Source: an uncultured Clostridium sp. (GTDB lineage: Bacteria; Bacillota; Clostridia; TANB77; CAG-508). Taken from it: a stretch of 64,000 nucleotides of DNA. The stretch spans positions 30,191 to 94,190 of the forward strand of contig CAMMLJ010000005.1 in NCBI GenBank assembly GCA_946497695.1, read 5' to 3'. The first letter of the stretch is position 1. Each line of letters begins with the position of its first letter. The notes under the pieces were generated by a model. It was given only the letters and a program-made list of their open reading frames with translations. It did not search any database and was not told the origin of the DNA. Below are positions 9,786-20,144 of this stretch, piece after piece. The translations under genes were made by a program, and so were the position numbers.

Positions 9786-10280
9786 CTATTTGTTATCAGT
9801 CGTTTTTTCTCCGATTACTTTTAGTATTTTCTCATATACTACTTTTACATCTTTTACTCCGTTTATAAAAATTATTTTTTGAGTTAATTTTTTATTATTT
9901 GTATATATCATTATCGTTCCTAATTTAAAAACTGTTTGTAAAAATGTTTGTCCATATTTTATCTGTGTAAATTCTGTATATTTTACTTCTTTTTCGTTAT
10001 CATCTTTAATTTTATTGTTATATATTAATTTATCATTGTAAAATTTATAATAGCTATTTCTATATTTTATCTTATTATAAACAGCATTTATTATTAAATA
10101 TACAATGTATACAACTAATATTGCTACACCATACCCTATTAGTTGGTTTTCAGCAATTAATACTGCTAAAATTAAAATAATAATTAATAAAGTTGTTACA
10201 TGATTATATAAAAAGCTAAATAATACATTATATTTTGGTTTTATTGTTAGTTTTGCTTCTTCTTTTTTATCCATTTCCAT
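9786..10280 (-). CDS. Membrane protein with PH-like domain
   Basis: Two adjacent membrane helices (about 24-44 and 48-68) are followed by a soluble beta-rich part with YYKFYNDKLIYNN and a later IKYGQTFLQTVFKLGTIMIYTNN pattern typical of bacterial PH (YdbS/YdbT-like) domains. The function is unknown. It lies 11 bases from polC and 8 from rseP, so it is part of the same operon. Confidence 0.65.
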   Translation of the reverse strand: MEMDKKEEAKLTIKPKYNVLFSFLYNHVTTLLIIILILAVLIAENQLIGYGVAILVVYIVYLIINAVYNKIKYRNSYYKFYNDKLIYNNKIKDDNEKEVKYTEFTQIKYGQTFLQTVFKLGTIMIYTNNKKLTQKIIFINGVKDVKVVYEKILKVIGEKTTDNK

Positions 10281-10288
10281 ACCTCTTT

Positions 10289-11557
10289 TTAAAAAATTCT
10301 TAAAATATCTTTATATGATATAAATATTGATAATGATATTAAAATTACAAATCCTATCATTTGAATTCCAATTTCTAGCTCTTCTTTCATTGGCTTTCTT
10401 CTTATAGCTTCTATTAATAATATTAATAATTTTCCACCATCCAATGCTGGTATTGGCAATAAATTTGTCACTCCTAGTGAAATAGAAATTATTGCAAGCA
10501 TATATATAAAATCTACAAATCCAGTGGTTTGTGATACCACACTAGAAATTCCAACAGGTCCCATCATTTGGTCTATTCCAACTTTACCAGTAAATAACAT
10601 TTTTAAATTTTCCACTATTGATCCTAAAAAATCACCTGTTTTGAAAAATGCATAATAAATATTATTTGCAAAATTATTTTCTGCCATTTTAAAATTTATT
10701 CCTAAATAATATGTTGGAATTAAATCTAATTGTAAGTTTACGTTAAGTATTTCGCCATTTCTTTCTACTTCCACTTCTGCAGTATTGCTTTCACAAGTTT
10801 GTATTGCTTCTATCAATTTGTCCGCACTTTCTCTTACATCTACGCCATTAAATTTTGTGATTACATCATTGGTTTGTATTCCTGCTTTAGCTGCTGCACT
10901 ACCTTCATCTATCTGCACTACTTGTGTTGCATTTTTGCCATTATTAGTACTAGCCACATATATACCTGTACTTTTAGTTTGTTTTTCTGTCGGAGTTAAT
11001 TTTACTTCTTTTTCTTCGTTATTTCTTTCTATTTGTATTGTTAGTTCTTCTCCATTTGAATTTTGAAGTATATCGTCTATATCTGTTTTAGTCTTTATAT
11101 TTATACCATTAATTTTTTCTATTTTATCTCCCTCATATATTCCCGCTTGCTCTGCTGCAAAATCAGGCATTGTGGAATCTACAAATGTAGATACATTATT
11201 ACCAATTGATGCCATTATTATAAAATATACTAATATACCAAAAACAATATTTACTGTTGCACCTGCTGCAACAATAGCCATTCTTTTTGGTATACTAGCA
11301 TTATTAAAAGCACGCTCATCTTCAGATTTAGTGTCTTCACCCTCTAATCTTACAAATCCTCCTAATGGGATTAATCTTAATTCATATTTCGTTTCTTTTC
11401 TTTGCTTGTTCCAAATCTTTGGACCAAACCCTATTGCAAATTCGTGTACTTTTACTTTAAATAATTTTGCTATAAAGAAATGTCCAGCTTCATGAATTAG
11501 TATTAGAAATCCCAATAAGAAAATTATTTTTATAGCATTTATTATAAAACCTAACAA
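10289..11557 (-). CDS. rseP: Site-2 membrane metalloprotease RseP/RasP
   Basis: This intramembrane zinc protease cleaves anti-sigma factors and signal-peptide remnants. The first membrane helix contains HEAGH at 22-26 (zinc ligands and catalytic Glu). The central region holds two PDZ-like units (around AAEQAGIYEGDKI and AAAKAGIQTNDVI), and the third zinc ligand is in LLPIPALDGG near residue 370. Its position between cdsA and the polC side of the cluster is the conserved Firmicutes arrangement. Confidence 0.95.
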   Translation of the reverse strand: MLGFIINAIKIIFLLGFLILIHEAGHFFIAKLFKVKVHEFAIGFGPKIWNKQRKETKYELRLIPLGGFVRLEGEDTKSEDERAFNNASIPKRMAIVAAGATVNIVFGILVYFIIMASIGNNVSTFVDSTMPDFAAEQAGIYEGDKIEKINGINIKTKTDIDDILQNSNGEELTIQIERNNEEKEVKLTPTEKQTKSTGIYVASTNNGKNATQVVQIDEGSAAAKAGIQTNDVITKFNGVDVRESADKLIEAIQTCESNTAEVEVERNGEILNVNLQLDLIPTYYLGINFKMAENNFANNIYYAFFKTGDFLGSIVENLKMLFTGKVGIDQMMGPVGISSVVSQTTGFVDFIYMLAIISISLGVTNLLPIPALDGGKLLILLIEAIRRKPMKEELEIGIQMIGFVILISLSIFISYKDILRIF

Positions 11558-11573
11558 AGAGCAACCTCCTATT

Positions 11574-12383
11574 TTAAATTAGTACTAATAAAAAATATGC
11601 AAATGGAGCTATAAATATTATACTATCTATTCTATCTAACATTCCTCCATGTCCTGGGATTAAATGTCCATAATCTTTTATTCCTGTATATCTTTTTATT
11701 GAAGATGCTGCAAAATCTCCCATTTGACTTAATAAACTTAAAATTAATCCTATTACAGTTATTAATATATAATTAATATTCATTCCACATAAATTATTTA
11801 TTATTACAGTATATATTAATATCATTATAATTGCGCCTAATGTTCCACCAACGCAACCTTCTATTGTTTTATTAGGACTAATTTTACTAAATTTATGTTT
11901 TCCTATTAATTTACCACAAACATATGCAAAAATGTCTGTTCCCCATGATGCAAACATTGCATACCATATTAAAAATACACCATTTTCATCTGCTCTAATA
12001 ATTGGCATAAACATTAAAAATATTACTATATAACATATTCCAAATAGTGTTACTGCTGCATCTATTACTGTTGTTTTCATTTTTGTTATTAAAATTTGTG
12101 CGAAACTTAGTAAAATTGCTATTGGTGCTACAGATCCAATTATTAAAATTAAATATTCCTTTGGAAATACATGTATTAAAGCAATTGTTACACATGCTAA
12201 ATAACCAAGCCATGTTAAAGGATTTGCTTTATTACTAACTTTAAAAGCATGCGCATATTCATGAAAACTTAAAGCTGCAATAATTGCAAAAGCAATATCA
12301 ATCACTATTTGATTTCCAAAAATAAGAATTAATGCTACTATGGGAAAACCTATTATCCCTGAAATTACTCTTTTTATACTCAT
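11574..12383 (-). CDS. cdsA: Phosphatidate cytidylyltransferase
   Basis: The enzyme makes CDP-diacylglycerol from phosphatidic acid and CTP for phospholipid synthesis. The protein is highly hydrophobic with about seven to eight membrane helices. It ends with the CDP-diglyceride synthetase signature SSIKRYTGIKDYG followed by PGHGGMLDRID. The ATG shares one base with the uppS stop (TAATG), indicating translational coupling. Confidence 0.95.
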   Translation of the reverse strand: MSIKRVISGIIGFPIVALILIFGNQIVIDIAFAIIAALSFHEYAHAFKVSNKANPLTWLGYLACVTIALIHVFPKEYLILIIGSVAPIAILLSFAQILITKMKTTVIDAAVTLFGICYIVIFLMFMPIIRADENGVFLIWYAMFASWGTDIFAYVCGKLIGKHKFSKISPNKTIEGCVGGTLGAIIMILIYTVIINNLCGMNINYILITVIGLILSLLSQMGDFAASSIKRYTGIKDYGHLIPGHGGMLDRIDSIIFIAPFAYFLLVLI

Positions 12384-13096
12384 TATTTTCCTCCAAATTT
12401 TCTATTTCTCTTTTGAAATTCTAAAATTGCATTATCAATGTCTTCTTCTGTAAAATCTGGCCATAATTTATCTAGAAATAGAAATTCTGAATATACAATT
12501 TGCCAAGGTAAGAAATTGCTTGTACGCAATTCTCCACTTGTTCTAATAACTAAATCTGGATCTGGTTCTCCTCTAGTGTATAAATTAGCTGAAATAGTTT
12601 CCTCTGTAATATTATCTACGTCTAATTCACCATTTTTTACTTGTTCTGCTATTTTCTTAACTGCTGTCATAATTTCATTTCTTCCACCATAATTTAATGC
12701 AATATTAAATGTTACTCCTGTATTATCTTTAGTTCTCTCTTCGCATTTTCTTATACTCTTTTGCATTGCTTCTGAAAGAACTGATATTTCTCCTAATACT
12801 TTAACTTTTATATTCTCTGTATCTGCCCTTTTACTATAGTCATCTAAATAATTTTGAAGAAGTAGCATAAGAGCACTTACTTCCTCTTCTGCTCTTTTCC
12901 AATTTTCTGTTGAAAAAGCATATACAGTGATATATCCTAATCCTATTTTATTAGCATATCTAACAATTTTTTCTAATGTTTTTGCACCTTCCTTATGTCC
13001 TAACTTTGCAGGAAGTCCTCTTTGTTTTGCCCACCTTCTATTTCCATCCATAATTATTGCAATATGCTTTGGAAAATTTTCTTTTTCAAATTCCAT
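12383..13096 (-). CDS. uppS: Undecaprenyl diphosphate synthase
   Basis: This cis-prenyltransferase makes the C55 lipid carrier used in wall synthesis. The 237-residue protein has the catalytic Asp in IIMDGNRRWAKQRG (Asp17), GHKEGAKTLEKIV, a YAFSTENWKR segment, and the C-terminal RTSGELRTSNFLPWQ and WPDF motifs. It is part of the frr-uppS-cdsA-rseP operon. Confidence 0.97.
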   Translation of the reverse strand: MEFEKENFPKHIAIIMDGNRRWAKQRGLPAKLGHKEGAKTLEKIVRYANKIGLGYITVYAFSTENWKRAEEEVSALMLLLQNYLDDYSKRADTENIKVKVLGEISVLSEAMQKSIRKCEERTKDNTGVTFNIALNYGGRNEIMTAVKKIAEQVKNGELDVDNITEETISANLYTRGEPDPDLVIRTSGELRTSNFLPWQIVYSEFLFLDKLWPDFTEEDIDNAILEFQKRNRKFGGK

Positions 13097-13108
13097 ATTA
13101 AACTCCTT

Positions 13109-13657
13109 TTAAACTGTCATTATTTCTTTTTCTTTTCCCTCTGTTAATTTATCAATTTCATCAATATTTTTATCTGTTATTTTTTGGATGTTATCTTCTG
13201 CCATTTTTAATTCGTCTTCTGTTATTTCAGAATTTTTTTGCATAGCTTTAAACTCATCTATTCCATCTCTTCTTATAGAACGTATTGCAATTTTAGCATC
13301 TTCACCCATTTTCTTAACTTCTTTTACTAATTCTTTTCTTCTTTCTTCATTTAATTCTGGGAAGTTTAATCTAATTAATTTTCCATCATTATTTGGATTA
13401 ATTCCTATATCTGATGTTAATATTGCTTTTTCAATTTCTTTTAACACACTAGCATCCCATGGTTGAATTACTATTAATCTTGCTTCTGGTACAGATATTC
13501 CTGCTATTTGATTTATAGGTGTTGGTGTACCATAATAATCTATTTTTATTTTATTTAAAACTGCTGGATTGGCTCTTCCAGCTCTTATTTCTGATAAATT
13601 TTCCTTATACACACTTATTGTTTTACTCATTTTTTCTTCTATTTTACTATAATCCAT
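13109..13657 (-). CDS. frr: Ribosome recycling factor
   Basis: Together with EF-G this factor splits post-termination ribosomes. At 182 residues it is close to the standard length. It shows the long-helix bundle features, including [17 protein letters not shown], the [11 protein letters not shown] segment, and [21 protein letters not shown]. It sits between pyrH and uppS as in most Firmicutes. Confidence 0.98.
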   Translation of the reverse strand: MDYSKIEEKMSKTISVYKENLSEIRAGRANPAVLNKIKIDYYGTPTPINQIAGISVPEARLIVIQPWDASVLKEIEKAILTSDIGINPNNDGKLIRLNFPELNEERRKELVKEVKKMGEDAKIAIRSIRRDGIDEFKAMQKNSEITEDELKMAEDNIQKITDKNIDEIDKLTEGKEKEIMTV

Positions 13658-13674
13658 TTTAATCTCTCCTTCTT

Positions 13675-14385
13675 TTATTTTACTATTGTTCCTATTTTTT
13701 CTCCCTTTGCAGCTTTTACAATATTGTTTGGATCATCTATTCCAAAAACTACTAATGGTATATTATTATCCCTACATAAAGAAGTTGCTGTAGAGTCCAT
13801 TACTTTTAAATCTTTATTTAAAATATCTAAATATGTTATTTCATCATATTTTACTGCACTTTTATCTATTTCTGGATCTGCAGAATATACAGCATCTATT
13901 GACTTTCCAAGTAAAATTACATCTGCATCTATTTCTGCTGCTCTTAACGCTGCTGCTGTATCTGTTGTAAAATATGGATTACCTGTACCACAAGCAAATA
14001 TTACAATTCTTCCTCTTTCTAAATGTTTAATTGCTTTTCTTTTTATATATGGTTCTGCAATTTCCCTCATTTCTATGGCTGTTTGCACTCTTGTATATAC
14101 ACCTCTTGCTTCTAAGGCATCTTGAAGTGCTAAGCCATTCATTGCAGTTGCTAGCATTCCCATATAATCTGCTGTAGTTCTTTCCATTTCGTGACCATAT
14201 CTACCTCTCCAGAAGTTTCCTCCTCCAACTACTACTGCAACTTGTATTCCTAAATTAGAAACTTCCTTTATTGCATCACATAAATTTCCTACTACTTTTG
14301 CATCTATCCCTGTTTTCTTTTCGCCTGCAAGTACTTCTCCACTTAGTTTTAATAGTACTCTTTTGTAGGGTTTATTACTTTCCAA
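13675..14385 (-). CDS. pyrH: UMP kinase
   Basis: The enzyme phosphorylates UMP to UDP and belongs to the amino-acid kinase fold. Motifs include [11 protein letters not shown], the [11 protein letters not shown] nucleotide loop, and [17 protein letters not shown] place the start at a TTG at 14385 because AAGGAGAG precedes it by nine bases and the resulting 236-residue length fits the family. Another in-frame TTG at 14424 has no ribosome-binding site. It is the first gene of the frr-uppS-cdsA-rseP cluster here. Confidence 0.95.
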   Translation of the reverse strand: MESNKPYKRVLLKLSGEVLAGEKKTGIDAKVVGNLCDAIKEVSNLGIQVAVVVGGGNFWRGRYGHEMERTTADYMGMLATAMNGLALQDALEARGVYTRVQTAIEMREIAEPYIKRKAIKHLERGRIVIFACGTGNPYFTTDTAAALRAAEIDADVILLGKSIDAVYSADPEIDKSAVKYDEITYLDILNKDLKVMDSTATSLCRDNNIPLVVFGIDDPNNIVKAAKGEKIGTIVK

Positions 14386-14536
14386 ATTTATACACTCTCC
14401 TTGCTTATTTAATTGACATGCCAATTTCTTTTTGGCAATTATTTTAGCAAGCTTATTCTATCATATAATTTTATGAATTTGTATAATTTTTTAATATTTT
14501 CTTAATTTTATTATTAATAAATATTATATGCTTGTA

Positions 14537-14564
14537 GAAAAATGTAAAATTGTGTATTTTTCTG
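14537..14564. promoter_or_regulatory. Inverted repeat in the pyrH/CoA-ligase divergent region
   Basis: AGAAAAAT and ATTTTTCT arms are separated by 12 bases in the 258-base divergent intergenic region. It could be an operator for either gene; nothing else is recognisable there. Confidence 0.3.
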
Positions 14565-14643
14565 TAACTGACTAAGTGGTTACTATATCTTGCTTATTTT
14601 GTTTAATTGTAATATCATTACATATATAAATTTGGAGGTATAT

Positions 14644-16380
14644 ATGGGAAAGAAAAGTTTAGCTGAAAAATTAAAGAAAAAATATCATAAAGCTCTTGAA
14701 GTTACAGATTTAAAAGATTTATTATATAAGTCTGCTACTAGATATACAAGAAGAGCCGCTTTTAAATTAAAAGATAAAATTGGAAACATTTATAAAGTAA
14801 CATACGAAAAATTTAAGAAAGATGTTATGGCTTTAGGAACTGCTTTAATTAATCTTGGGTTAAAAGATGAATATATAGCTGTTACTGGTAAAAACAGTTA
14901 TAATTGGGCAGTATCATATTTAGCTGCTACAATTGTTGGAATTGTTGTTCCAATTGATAAAGAATTGAAATCTGAAGAGATAATAAACTTCTTAAATGTA
15001 TCTTCTTCTAAAGCAATACTTGGTGATGATAAATATATTACTGAATTAATTTCTAAAAAATCAGAAATAACTAATAAAAACACTTTGTTTATCAATTTTA
15101 ATTCTGAAAAAGATACAAATACTTATATGTCTTATTCTTTACTTTTGGATGCAGGTTATAACCAATTAGAAGAAGGAAACAAAGATTTCGATAATATAAA
15201 AATAGATCCTGATGCAATGAAGATTCTTATTTTTACATCTGGAACTACTGGAAATGCAAAAGGTGTTTGTTTATCACATAAAAATATTGTATCTAATATA
15301 ATGTCAACATTTGGTATTGTAAAAGTAAAAAGAAGTGATCAAGTTCTTTCAATCTTGCCTTTACATCATACTTATGAATGTACTTTAGGATTTTTACTTG
15401 TAATTTATAGTGGTGGATGTATTAGTTATTGTGAGGGTCTTCGTCATATAACAAATAACATTCTAGAATTTAAACCAACAGTTATTTTATGTGTGCCTTT
15501 ACTTTTAGAAAAAATGTATAAAAAAATAGAAGCTACTGTTAGAAAATCTTTACCAGAAAAATATGCTAACATAGAGGGTGACGTAATTGCCAACCTCCCT
15601 TTAATTATTAAAAAAATAGTTAAAACAAAGGTTAAAAATTCTCTTGGTGGTAGATTAAGAGCATTTATAGTTGGTGCTGCACCTTTAAGTCCAGATGTTA
15701 TAACTTCATATAAAAATTTGGATATAAAATCTATACAAGGTTATGGACTTACAGAATGTTCACCTTTAGTTGCTGGAAATAATGATTTTTATATAAAACC
15801 AGATGCTGTAGGGTTACCTATTCCAAACGTTTCATATAAAATTGATAAACCAGATAGTTCTGGTGTTGGAGAAATACTTGTAAAAGGTCCTAATGTAATG
15901 CTTGGTTATTATGAAGATGAGGCTGGAACAGCCAAAGTATTAAAAGATGGCTGGTTCCATACTGGCGACTTAGGTAGAGTTGATGATGATGGCTGGCTAT
16001 ATATTACCGGAAGATTAAAAACTGTAATAGTTACTCAAAATGGAAAAAATATTTATCCTGAAGAAATTGAACATTATCTAAATGAAAACCCATTAATTTC
16101 TGAATCTTTAGTAACTGGCCTTCCTGATGATAAAGATGAAGAAGTATATGTTAATGCTCAAATTTTCCCAAATATTGATGCTATAAAAGAATATTTAAAG
16201 GTTTCTCTTCCTCAAAAAGAAGAAATCTTCGCTGTTATTAAAGATATCGTTTCTAGTGTTAATAAAAAATTACCAAATTATAAACATATAAAATCTTTTA
16301 TTATTAAAGATGAAGAATTTGAAAAGACTACTACTCAAAAGATTAAAAGATTTGGTAAAAATGTTGAAAATAATAAATAA
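14644..16380 (+). CDS. AMP-dependent long-chain fatty acid CoA ligase-like protein
   Basis: The protein belongs to the adenylate-forming ANL superfamily, FadD-like branch. It has the P-loop-like IFTSGTTGNAKG at about 197, a GYGLTECSPL motif, and the hinge/adenylate motif WFHTGDLGRVDDDGWLYITGR, so both the large and small domains are present. The ATG at 14644 follows GGAGG; an earlier in-frame ATG lacks a site. The exact acyl substrate cannot be told from sequence. The gene is transcribed away from pyrH and stands alone. Confidence 0.85.
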   Translation: MGKKSLAEKLKKKYHKALEVTDLKDLLYKSATRYTRRAAFKLKDKIGNIYKVTYEKFKKDVMALGTALINLGLKDEYIAVTGKNSYNWAVSYLAATIVGIVVPIDKELKSEEIINFLNVSSSKAILGDDKYITELISKKSEITNKNTLFINFNSEKDTNTYMSYSLLLDAGYNQLEEGNKDFDNIKIDPDAMKILIFTSGTTGNAKGVCLSHKNIVSNIMSTFGIVKVKRSDQVLSILPLHHTYECTLGFLLVIYSGGCISYCEGLRHITNNILEFKPTVILCVPLLLEKMYKKIEATVRKSLPEKYANIEGDVIANLPLIIKKIVKTKVKNSLGGRLRAFIVGAAPLSPDVITSYKNLDIKSIQGYGLTECSPLVAGNNDFYIKPDAVGLPIPNVSYKIDKPDSSGVGEILVKGPNVMLGYYEDEAGTAKVLKDGWFHTGDLGRVDDDGWLYITGRLKTVIVTQNGKNIYPEEIEHYLNENPLISESLVTGLPDDKDEEVYVNAQIFPNIDAIKEYLKVSLPQKEEIFAVIKDIVSSVNKKLPNYKHIKSFIIKDEEFEKTTTQKIKRFGKNVENNK

Positions 16381-16456
16381 ATATTTACAAATATTTATTA
16401 TGATGATATTTTAGATATGTGTGTTAGACTATTTTTCATAATGACACACTCCTTTC

Positions 16457-16486
16457 AAAAGCCAACTGCTTAGCAGTTGGCTTTTT
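16457..16486. terminator. Bidirectional terminator between CoA ligase and lepB
   Basis: AAAAGCCAACTGC and GCAGTTGGCTTTTT form a strong stem with A and T runs on both sides, placed between two convergent genes. Confidence 0.88.
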
Positions 16487-16490
16487 CACT

Positions 16491-16566
16491 AAAAAAGGGA
16501 TTTTAGGAACGTCCCTAAATCCCCTGCTAGGAACATCCCCAAATCCCGAGGGAACACCCTGAATCT
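16491..16566. repeat. REP-like GGGAC repeat cluster
   Basis: Three successive imperfect units (GGGATTTTAGGAACGTCCC, a CTAGGAACATCCCC unit and a GAGGGAACACCC unit) lie between the terminator and the lepB stop. They belong to the same family as 2441-2518 and 4238-4366. Confidence 0.5.
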
Positions 16567-16570
16567 CTTT

Positions 16571-17200
16571 TTATTCAACTTTTCCAAATTTATCAAATGG
16601 CCAGAATCTAAAAAGAACTATACTTTCTATCTTGTCTTGTGGAATGCAACCAAATGCTCTACAATCATGACTTTCTTGTCTGTTATCTCCCATTGCAAAC
16701 ACAGTTCCTTCTGGTACTGTAAAATCTACTAATAATCCACCTTCAGCTTCTGTCCTCACACTAGAAGATAAATAATCCTCTTCTAATTCTTCCCCATTAA
16801 CATATACTTTTCCATTTTGAATTTTAACATGTTCACCTGGTAAGGCAATTACTCTTTTAATATAACTTACTTTTCCTATTTCTAATACATTATGAACAAA
16901 TTTATTAGCTGGTTCTTCATACCTTGCAGTTGGAGATTCTTCAAACTCTGCCTCTGTTAAATAATCTTCAGTTGGTGCCTCAAAAGTTATAATATCTCCT
17001 CTTTCTGGTAGTTTATGAGTTAAACGTATTGTTCTATTTAATATCAATCTTTGGCCTTCTATTAATGTTGGCTTCATAGAAACAGATTGAACTTGAGTTG
17101 GTGTCATTATGTAATATCGTATCCATAGTCCTAAAACTACCGCTATAATAATGCATATTACCCACTCTAGAATATTTTTTAATTCTTCATTAATATTCAT
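16571..17200 (-). CDS. lepB: Signal peptidase I
   Basis: This membrane serine protease removes signal peptides from exported proteins. One N-terminal membrane helix (about 11-30) is followed by the nucleophile Ser41 in SVSMKPTL and the general-base Lys115 in YIKRVIALPG. The conserved MGDNRQESHDCRAFG box is near the C-terminus. The 209-residue length is normal for Gram-positive Sip proteins. Confidence 0.95.
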   Translation of the reverse strand: MNINEELKNILEWVICIIIAVVLGLWIRYYIMTPTQVQSVSMKPTLIEGQRLILNRTIRLTHKLPERGDIITFEAPTEDYLTEAEFEESPTARYEEPANKFVHNVLEIGKVSYIKRVIALPGEHVKIQNGKVYVNGEELEEDYLSSSVRTEAEGGLLVDFTVPEGTVFAMGDNRQESHDCRAFGCIPQDKIESIVLFRFWPFDKFGKVE

Positions 17201-17227
17201 ATTTTAATAATTGCCTCCTAGCTTATA

Positions 17228-18466
17228 CTAGAATTGCAATGTTTCTTTAATTCTCTTCATTGCTTCTTCTGTATTTTTTCTTTCACCAAATGCTGTTAAT
17301 CTAAAATATCCTTCACCACTTGGTCCAAAACCAACACCTGGTGTTCCTACAACATTTGCTTTTTCTAATAGTAAATCAAAGAAATCCCAAGATTTCATAT
17401 TGTTTGGTACTTTAAGCCATATATATGGTGAATTAATACCGCCATAATATTCTATACCAACTTCATCTAATCCTTCTCTTATTATTTTCGCATTTTCTAA
17501 ATAATATTTAATATTTTCTTTTATTTCTTTTTGTCCTTCTTCTGAATAAACAGATTCTGCTCCTCTTTGTGTTACATAAGATACACCATTAAACTTTGTG
17601 CATTGTCTTCTATTCCACATTTTATTTAAGCTAACTTCTTCTCCATTACTTGCTTTTACTTTTAATTCTTTTGGAACTATTGTATATGCACATCTTATTC
17701 CTGTAAAACCGGCTGTTTTTGAAAAGCTTTTAAACTCTATTGCTACTTCTTTTGCTCCATCAATTTCATAAATAGTATGTGGAATATCATCTTCTGTTAT
17801 GAAAGCTTCATATGCTGCATCATATAAAATAATAGAATTATTTTCTTTAGCATATTTTACCCATTTAGCTAATTCTTCTTTTGATATAACTGTTCCTGTT
17901 GGATTATTTGGGAAACATAAATATATCATATCTGGAACTTCTTTTGGAAGTTCTGGTGTAAAATTATTTTCTGCTGTACATGGTATGTAAATAATTCCCT
18001 CATATTTTCCTGTTTCTTCGTTATATTTTCCTGTTCTTCCAGACATTATATTTGTATCTAAATATACTGGATATACTGGATCTGTTATTGCAACTTTATT
18101 ATCTACATCAAATAAATCTACAATATTACCACAATCACATTTAGCACCATCTGATACAAAAACTTCATCTGGCTCTATTTTTACTCCTCTTTTTTCATAA
18201 TCATATTTTACTATTGCATTTCTTAAAAAGTCATATCCTTGCTCTGGACCATAACCTCTAAAAGTATTGCCTGCTCCTTCTTCTTCTACTGCTTTTTTCA
18301 TTTGTTCCAAAACTTTAGGAACTATAGGTTTTGTTACATCTCCTATTCCTAATTTAATAATTTTTTTATCTGGATGTTCATCCTGATATTTTGCCACTTT
18401 CTTAGCTATTGTAGAAAATAAATAGCTATCTTGCATTTTTAAAAAATTTTCGTTAATTTTAATCAT
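17228..18466 (-). CDS. dapL: LL-diaminopimelate aminotransferase
   Basis: This PLP enzyme converts tetrahydrodipicolinate to LL-diaminopimelate in one step, bypassing the acylated intermediates of lysine synthesis. The 412-residue fold-type I aminotransferase has [15 protein letters not shown], the PLP lysine in [17 protein letters not shown], and the DapL-specific [12 protein letters not shown] segment. DapF, which uses its product, is encoded 3.9 kb away. The start follows AGGAGG. Confidence 0.94.
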   Translation of the reverse strand: MIKINENFLKMQDSYLFSTIAKKVAKYQDEHPDKKIIKLGIGDVTKPIVPKVLEQMKKAVEEEGAGNTFRGYGPEQGYDFLRNAIVKYDYEKRGVKIEPDEVFVSDGAKCDCGNIVDLFDVDNKVAITDPVYPVYLDTNIMSGRTGKYNEETGKYEGIIYIPCTAENNFTPELPKEVPDMIYLCFPNNPTGTVISKEELAKWVKYAKENNSIILYDAAYEAFITEDDIPHTIYEIDGAKEVAIEFKSFSKTAGFTGIRCAYTIVPKELKVKASNGEEVSLNKMWNRRQCTKFNGVSYVTQRGAESVYSEEGQKEIKENIKYYLENAKIIREGLDEVGIEYYGGINSPYIWLKVPNNMKSWDFFDLLLEKANVVGTPGVGFGPSGEGYFRLTAFGERKNTEEAMKRIKETLQF

Positions 18467-18608
18467 TTTTTGCCTCCTAAGAGTCTTTAATTACAGAATT
18501 TCTAGTTAGAAATTTCTCTTATTATTTTATATTATTTATATGTTTTATTGTCAATAGTATGTACAAAAAAAATAAAAGAGTATATAATTGCTGCAAGAGG
18601 TGAAACAA

Positions 18609-20108
18609 ATGAAGATTAAAGATATTTTTAATAATGTAAACATAATTGAATCTGTTGGTAACTTAGATACAGAAATTAATAATATTTCTTCAGATTCAAG
18701 GGTTATAGAAAAAAATGATATGTTTTTTGCAATAAAAGGATATGATTTGGATGGAACTAAATTTATAAGCAGTGCTGTTCAAAACGGTGCATCTGCTATC
18801 GTTATTGATGAAACATGTAATATTGCAGATTATGAAGTACCAGAAAGTGTAACAGTAATTAAAGTTCCTAATATTCGTCATACACTTGCAGTAGCTAGTT
18901 GTAATTTATATGATAATCCATCAAAGAAATTAAAACTTATAGGTGTTACTGGAACAAAAGGAAAAACCACATCTACTTATATGATTAAATCTATACTTCA
19001 AAAACATGGACTTAAAGTTGGATTAATTGGAAGTATAGCTATATATATTAATGATGAAAAAATCGAAGATTGTGACAGAACAACTGCAGAAAGCTATAAG
19101 ATTCAAAAGACTTTAGCTATGATGGTTAAAGAAAACGTTGATATAGTTGTTTTAGAAGTGTCTTCACAAGCAATGAAATTAGATAGAGTTGTTGGTTGTG
19201 AATTTGATGCAGTTCTATTTACAAATCTTTCTGAGGATCATATAAGTCCAAAAGAACACAAAGATATGGAAGACTATTTCGAAGCTAAGCTTTCTTTAGC
19301 TAAAATGGCTCCATTTGTAGTGTTTAATTTAGATAATGAATATACAGCTAGAATTCCAAATCTTTTACCAGATAAAGAATTAAGAAGTTTCGCAATGGAT
19401 ACTAAAGCTGATGTAATGGCAAAAGATTTAAACTTAAGTAATACTGGTGTTGATTTTACACTTTGTATGAATGACAAAGAATTTCCAGTAAGAGTTTCTA
19501 TACCAGGAAAATATATGGTATATAACTGTTTGGGAGCTATTGGTATTGCTACTTATTTTGGAGCTCATGTTAAAGATATTCAAGAAGCTTTAAAAGATAT
19601 TAAAGTATTTGGTAGAAGTGAAGTTGTTCCTAATAAATTAGGTTTAAAAATTTTAATAGACTATGCCCATACACCATCTAGCCTACAATCTATTCTAGAA
19701 ACTGTTAAACCTTACACTAAAGGTAGAGTTATTTGTACTTGGGGTGTTGGTGGAGATAGAGATTCTAAAAAACGTCCAATAATGGGAGAAATTTCTGGTA
19801 ATCTAGCAGATTTAACAATACTTACTTCTGACCAAATTCGTACAGAAGATCCTAATAAAATTTTAGATGATATCGAAGTTGGACTTAAAAAATCTGGTGG
19901 TGAATATGTACGTATTTTAAATAGAACTGAAGCTATAAAATATGCTTTATCAATCGCAACTCCAGATGACATCATTGTACTACCTGGACTTGGAAGTGAT
20001 TTATATATTGAATATATGCATGTAAAATACCCATATGACGAAAGAGTCGTTATTCATGATGCTATAGAAGAAATGATTGCTTCTGGCGAAAGAAAACCAG
20101 TAGAATAA
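18609..20108 (+). CDS. murE: MurE-type UDP-MurNAc-tripeptide ligase
   Basis: Mur ligases of this branch add the third residue to the peptidoglycan stem peptide using ATP. The P-loop GVTGTKGKTTST is at about 112-123, and LEVSSQAMKLDR and LFTNLSEDHISPKEH are typical MurE signatures. The position that in meso-diaminopimelate enzymes reads DNPR is here DQIR (about residue 407), so specificity is not certain from the motif. The ATG at 18609 follows AAGAGGTG. Confidence 0.88.
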   Translation: MKIKDIFNNVNIIESVGNLDTEINNISSDSRVIEKNDMFFAIKGYDLDGTKFISSAVQNGASAIVIDETCNIADYEVPESVTVIKVPNIRHTLAVASCNLYDNPSKKLKLIGVTGTKGKTTSTYMIKSILQKHGLKVGLIGSIAIYINDEKIEDCDRTTAESYKIQKTLAMMVKENVDIVVLEVSSQAMKLDRVVGCEFDAVLFTNLSEDHISPKEHKDMEDYFEAKLSLAKMAPFVVFNLDNEYTARIPNLLPDKELRSFAMDTKADVMAKDLNLSNTGVDFTLCMNDKEFPVRVSIPGKYMVYNCLGAIGIATYFGAHVKDIQEALKDIKVFGRSEVVPNKLGLKILIDYAHTPSSLQSILETVKPYTKGRVICTWGVGGDRDSKKRPIMGEISGNLADLTILTSDQIRTEDPNKILDDIEVGLKKSGGEYVRILNRTEAIKYALSIATPDDIIVLPGLGSDLYIEYMHVKYPYDERVVIHDAIEEMIASGERKPVE

Positions 20109-20115
20109 AAAAATT

Positions 20116-20141
20116 AAGCTGCACTTTTTAGTGCAGCTTTT
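20116..20141. terminator. Bidirectional terminator between murE and folC
   Basis: AAGCTGCACT and AGTGCAGCTTTT form a stem-loop between the convergent murE and folC stops, with A- and T-rich flanks. Confidence 0.85.
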
Positions 20142-20144
20142 GAA

